A DNA stretch of 5,702 nt. Source: Chloroflexota bacterium. GTDB lineage: Bacteria; Chloroflexota; Dehalococcoidia; GIF9; UBA5629. Location of the stretch: contig VGOF01000103.1 of assembly GCA_016875975.1 (NCBI GenBank), positions 1 through 5,702 of the forward strand. Reading direction: 5' to 3'. Of the stretch, positions 4,940 through 5,702 are shown in pieces. Made by a program: the position numbers and the translations under genes. The notes under the pieces were generated by a model. It was not told the DNA's origin. It saw only the letters and a program-made list of their open reading frames with translations, and made no database searches. Position 1 is the stretch's first letter; every line of letters begins with the position of its first letter.

Positions 4940-5702
4940 CCGATGCGAGGCTTAAATGGATATTGAGGCGCGGAGTTGCCGAGACCATAATTGAAGCTGA
5001 GCTACTGAAGCTGCTGGAATCGGGCAAGCCGTTAAGGCTAAAGCAGGGGTTCGACCCCAGTTGTCCCGATATTCACCTGGGACATGTCGTCGGCTTAAGA
5101 AAACTGAGACAACTGCAGGACCTGGGCCACCGTGTCGTGCTCATAGTCGGGGACTGGACAGCCCAGATCGGAGACCCGAGCGGACAGTCAGCTACCCGCC
5201 CCATGCTTACCAGAGATGAAGTACTGGCCAATGCCAAGACTTATATGGAGCAGTTTTTCAAAGTAGTGGACGAGGACAAGACCGAAGTCAGGTGGCAGAC
5301 CGAGTGGTTTAGCAAGTTCGGCCTAGAAGATGTAATCAGGCTCACCAGTAAGTTCACCGTAGCCCAGTTTCTGGCACGAGAAGACTTTGGGAACCGATAT
5401 AGCGCTGGACATCCTATAGCTATCACTGAGCTGCTATATCCCCTGCTCCAGGCATACGATTCGGTGGCTATTGAAGCCGACATAGAGTTCGGTGGCACCG
5501 ACCAGAAGTTCAATTGTCTGGTGGGTAGGGAGCTACAACAGATGATGAGCCAGCGCCCGCAACAGGTATTTCTGGTGCCGTTGCTAGTGGGTACCGATGG
5601 CAGTCGAAAGATGAGCAAGAGCCTGGGTAATTATGTGGGCGTTACTGATGCACCTGAAGACATGTACGGCAAGGTGATGTCTATCCCAGATAACCTGATT
5701 AC
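4936..5702 (+). CDS. tyrS: Tyrosyl-tRNA synthetase, 3' end beyond window
   Basis: A class I aminoacyl-tRNA synthetase that attaches tyrosine to its tRNA. The frame opens at the ATG of an ATGA overlap with the ribF stop and runs off the window after 255 residues. About 150 C-terminal residues (tRNA-binding and probably S4-like region) are therefore unseen. The catalytic domain is intact: KQGFDPSCPDIHLGH (36-50) holds the HIGH-type signature HLGH (47-50), GDWTAQIGDPSG (72-83) is typical, YPLLQAYD (168-175) carries the tyrosine-binding YxxxQxxD residues, GGTDQKFN is at 186-193 and KMSKS at 225-229. The FDPxxPDxHLGH pattern fits the subgroup often called TyrZ rather than the E. coli-type form. 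GGGAGAG at 4918-4924 in ribF is the ribosome site. Together with the overlap it implies coupled translation. Confidence 0.95.
   Translation, partial: MTDARLKWILRRGVAETIIEAELLKLLESGKPLRLKQGFDPSCPDIHLGHVVGLRKLRQLQDLGHRVVLIVGDWTAQIGDPSGQSATRPMLTRDEVLANAKTYMEQFFKVVDEDKTEVRWQTEWFSKFGLEDVIRLTSKFTVAQFLAREDFGNRYSAGHPIAITELLYPLLQAYDSVAIEADIEFGGTDQKFNCLVGRELQQMMSQRPQQVFLVPLLVGTDGSRKMSKSLGNYVGVTDAPEDMYGKVMSIPDNLI

Noticed and set aside
5241..5618. 125-codon open frame on the - strand
   Set aside because: It is fully antisense to the conserved catalytic core of tyrS and resembles no family.

Overview
The window is dense bacterial (prokaryotic) sequence with all genes on the + strand. It holds six recognisable coding regions, the first and last cut by the window edges. 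Taxonomy is inferred only. The mixed GC content (roughly half), frequent ATA and AGG codons, a Thermotoga-like DAHP synthase with a regulatory ferredoxin-like domain, a separate AroH chorismate mutase, and the order aroH-aroF-ribF-tyrS would suit an anaerobic, Chloroflexota (Dehalococcoidia)-like or other deep-branching bacterium. I hold this at low to moderate confidence.

Region 1 (1-2399) is a tightly coupled three-gene cassette: two different D-Ala-D-Ala-ligase-like ATP-grasp enzymes overlapping by 16 bases, then a GNAT acetyltransferase whose ATG directly follows the stop codon of the second ligase. The ATP-grasp core is clear in both ligases. The parts of Ddl that hold the two D-alanines are altered in both, and the two copies differ from each other. 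I read this as an uncharacterised amide- or peptide-forming and acylating module rather than ordinary cell-wall synthesis. It is the part of the window most likely to be new.

Region 2 (2400-2525) is a 126-base gap holding an AT-rich cluster of overlapping palindromes, a plausible sigma-70-type promoter and a good Shine-Dalgarno sequence. It seems to separate the cassette from a second transcription unit.

Region 3 (2526-5702) is that second unit: aroH (chorismate mutase), aroF (first step of the shikimate pathway), ribF (FMN/FAD synthesis) and tyrS (tyrosyl-tRNA synthetase, incomplete). DAHP synthase opens the route to chorismate, chorismate mutase sends chorismate towards phenylalanine and tyrosine, and TyrS uses the tyrosine. 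RibF is a housekeeping neighbour, coupled to tyrS by an ATGA overlap. A 52-base aroF-ribF gap contains competing short hairpins. No RNA genes, mobile elements or CRISPR arrays were seen.
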